A DNA stretch of 64,000 nt from Agromyces allii (GTDB taxonomy: Bacteria; Actinomycetota; Actinomycetes; Actinomycetales; Microbacteriaceae): positions 248,001 through 312,000 of the forward strand of contig NZ_WBIN01000001.1 of NCBI RefSeq assembly GCF_009749385.1. The letters run 5' to 3'. The notes beneath the pieces are model-generated. The model was not told the DNA's origin and ran no database searches. It saw nothing but the letters and a program-made list of their open reading frames with translations. The translations under genes were made by a program, and so were the position numbers. This document shows, in pieces, positions 62,422 to 64,000 of the stretch (position 1 is its first letter; every line of letters starts with the position of its first letter).

Positions 62422-63414
62422 TTAACCGTCGGTCAAGGCCGCGGTCACCAGGTCGGGGCTCGCGCCGTCGACGAGCACGAGGTCGGTGCGGGCGGGCGCG
62501 AGCGCGCACGCGGTCACGGGCGAGATCACGACGAGGGCGGATGCCGCGCACAGCCCGGCGAGCACGACTCCCCCGGCAGCGACGAACCCGCGCTCGACGG
62601 CGTCCTCGGCGAGCCCGGCCGTGTAGCCGGCGATGCGCGCCCGCTCGGCCGTGGACTGCGGCGCGAACCGTGCGAGCATGACGCCGCCGTGCGCGCGCAC
62701 GATCGCCGCCTCGAGCAGCCCCTCGGGCGCACCGCCGATGCCGAGGAGCAGGTCGAGGTCGCCGCCGGGCGCTGCGGCGTGCGCGACGCGCTCGATGTCG
62801 CCGTGCTCGAACTCGTGCAGGCTCGCACCCGCCGCGCGCACGGCGTCGGCGACGGCCGTGTTGCGGGGGCGCCGCTGCACCGCGACGCGCAGAGTCGAGA
62901 CCGGGCGCCCGTGCGCGGCCGCGAGCCGGTCGAGGTTCTCCTCGACGGAGCGGTCGAGCGCGAGGCCCGGGTCCGCGCTCGCCGCGCCCGCGGGCCGCTC
63001 GGACCTGGCGTGCACGAGCTTGTCGAGGTAGAAGGCCGGCCCGGGGTCGGCGTACGAGCCGCGCGGGGCGACCGCGAGGATCGCCATGGCGCCCGGGCGC
63101 CCCGCCGCCGCGAGACGAGTCCCGTCGACCGGGTCGACGACGAGGTCGAGCGCCGGGCCGACGCCGGTGCCGAACCGCTCGCCCGGGTGCAGCATGGGCG
63201 CGTCGTCCTTCTCGCCCTCGCCCGAGACCACGCGGATGTCGGCGGGCACGCCCGCGAGCGCGATGCGCAGCGCGTCGACGGCCGCAGCGTCGACCGCGTC
63301 GCCGTCGCCGCCGCCCACGAGCGGCCGGGCCGCATCGGCCGCGGCACGCACGGCCACGAGCAGTGCGTCGCGCAGGGCGGAATCGAACGGCGAGGGCGGG
63401 GAGAACCGGGTCAC
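62422..63414 (-). CDS. Divergent second GlpX-like bisphosphatase
   Basis: A 330-aa paralogue of the neighbouring GlpX. It keeps GEGEKDDAPMLHPGERFGTG, DPVDGTRLAAAG, the lysine of FYLDKLV and GIGGAPEGLLEAAIV, so phosphatase chemistry is likely retained. It lacks the C-terminal V-Y-x-x-DDLV block and diverges after about residue 250 (AVERGFVAAGGVVLAGL). The start is GTG 63414 with GATGAT six bases upstream. It is divergent from fba, whose product supplies fructose-1,6-bisphosphate, so a related sugar phosphate is the likely substrate. Confidence 0.85.
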   Translation of the reverse strand: MTRFSPPSPFDSALRDALLVAVRAAADAARPLVGGGDGDAVDAAAVDALRIALAGVPADIRVVSGEGEKDDAPMLHPGERFGTGVGPALDLVVDPVDGTRLAAAGRPGAMAILAVAPRGSYADPGPAFYLDKLVHARSERPAGAASADPGLALDRSVEENLDRLAAAHGRPVSTLRVAVQRRPRNTAVADAVRAAGASLHEFEHGDIERVAHAAAPGGDLDLLLGIGGAPEGLLEAAIVRAHGGVMLARFAPQSTAERARIAGYTAGLAEDAVERGFVAAGGVVLAGLCAASALVVISPVTACALAPARTDLVLVDGASPDLVTAALTDG

Positions 63415-63485
63415 CGACCCATCATCGCCCAGCCCGCGGCATCCGCACGCCTCGTGACGCACGTGAGCACTCCTCGCGACCTCGG

Positions 63486-63491
63486 TAGACT
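63486..63491 (+). promoter_or_regulatory. -10 box of fba
   Basis: TAGACT 33 bases before the fba ATG, leaving a short leader that carries GAAGGAG. It lies in the 110-base gap shared with the divergent GlpX paralogue. Confidence 0.55.
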
Positions 63492-63524
63492 CAGCATGAA
63501 TCCTGTTGCCTTCCGAAGGAGCGC

Positions 63525-64000
63525 CATGCCCATCGCAACCCCCGAGCAGTACGCACAGATGCTCGACACCGCCAAGGCGAAGGCATTCGCCTTCCCGGCG
63601 TTCAACGTCTCGTCGACGCAGACCCTCAACGCGGTGCTGCAGGGCCTCACCGAGGCCGGCTCCGACGGCATCATCCAGGTCACTACCGGCGGCGCCGACT
63701 ACTTCGCCGGCCACACGGTCAAGGCCCGCGCCACGGGCGCCCTCGCGTTCGCCGCCGCCGCGCACGAGATCGCGAAGAGCTACCCCGTCACGGTCGCCCT
63801 GCACACCGACCACTGCCCGAAGCCCGCGCTCGCCGACTTCGTGCTGCCCCTGCTCGAGGCGTCCGAGGCGGCCGTCGCGGCCGGCGGCAACCCGATCTTC
63901 CAGTCGCACATGTGGGACGGCTCGGCCGTGCCGCTCACCGAGAACCTCGAGATCGCGCAGGAGCTCCTGCCCCGCATGAAGGCGATCAACGCCGTGCTCG
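63525..64000 (+). CDS. fba: Class II fructose-bisphosphate aldolase, N-terminal part
   Basis: Zinc aldolase of glycolysis/gluconeogenesis interconverting fructose-1,6-bisphosphate with two triose phosphates. About 158 residues are visible before the window ends: MPIATPEQYAQMLDTAKAKA, FAFPAFNVSS, the catalytic Asp and zinc His in VALHTDHCPKP and PIFQSHMWDGS. The ATG at 63525 follows GAAGGAG. Residue order matches the E. coli/Corynebacterium long-form class II enzyme. The remainder lies outside the window. Confidence 0.96.

Overview
The window looks like chromosome from a high-GC Gram-positive actinobacterium, most likely family Microbacteriaceae (Agromyces- or Microbacterium-like). This rests on the very high GC content, many GTG and some TTG starts, frequent leaderless promoters, the actinobacterial dapE/dapD and typA/fdxA/dapC gene neighbourhood, and a fused TrpE-TrpG anthranilate synthase behind a Trp-Trp leader peptide. 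It is mostly core metabolism. I see no rRNA, tRNA, CRISPR array, prophage or insertion sequence. The dapE and fba genes run off the two ends.

Layout. 1-9.2 kb: lysine/peptidoglycan precursor genes (dapE, dapD, dapC), a penicillin-acylase family hydrolase, citrate synthase, a 7Fe ferredoxin, a lipoprotein and an enoyl-CoA hydratase. 9.3-18 kb: an M23 peptidase, the ribosome-associated GTPase TypA and a four-gene peptide ABC transporter. 18-24.4 kb: a CPBP protease and the glycine cleavage operon gcvT-gcvH-gcvP, read from a tandem glycine riboswitch. 24.7-30.9 kb: an NAD de novo operon (nrtR-nadA-nadB-nadC, a cysteine desulfurase and a 56-aa ORF) joined by 4-bp overlaps or a 2-nt gap. 31-36.2 kb: an MFS exporter, a substrate-binding/VWA fusion protein, a phosphoribosyltransferase and a PrmC-like methyltransferase. 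36.3-38.5 kb: a tryptophan attenuator (leader peptide MTTSTCSWWPAS) and the fused anthranilate synthase. 38.5-48 kb: single-gene units, including two paralogous Fpg/Nei DNA glycosylases on either side of a DUF4180 gene and a small ORF, an ABC-F ATPase, two GNAT proteins and an acyltransferase. 48-53 kb: an ECF sigma factor with a probable membrane-anchored partner, a solo LysR-type HTH protein, a patatin, a PIN-like protein and a coiled-coil membrane protein. 53-64 kb: YchF, an MGT-type glycosyltransferase, a methyltransferase, an exonuclease, RmuC, an MFS transporter, two class II fructose-bisphosphatase paralogues and class II aldolase.

Signals that cut across the genes: (i) TANNNT exactly six bases upstream of an ATG/GTG at eight or more genes, i.e. 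leaderless mRNAs; (ii) long perfect hairpins between convergent genes; (iii) marked excess of the heptamer GGATGCC/GGCATCC; (iv) a ~75-bp inverted-repeat element present twice, once in frame inside nadB. No obviously new multi-gene system was found. The best leads are the in-frame repeat in nadB, the leader attenuator, the divergent second FBPase and an unexplained hairpin between gcvT and nrtR.
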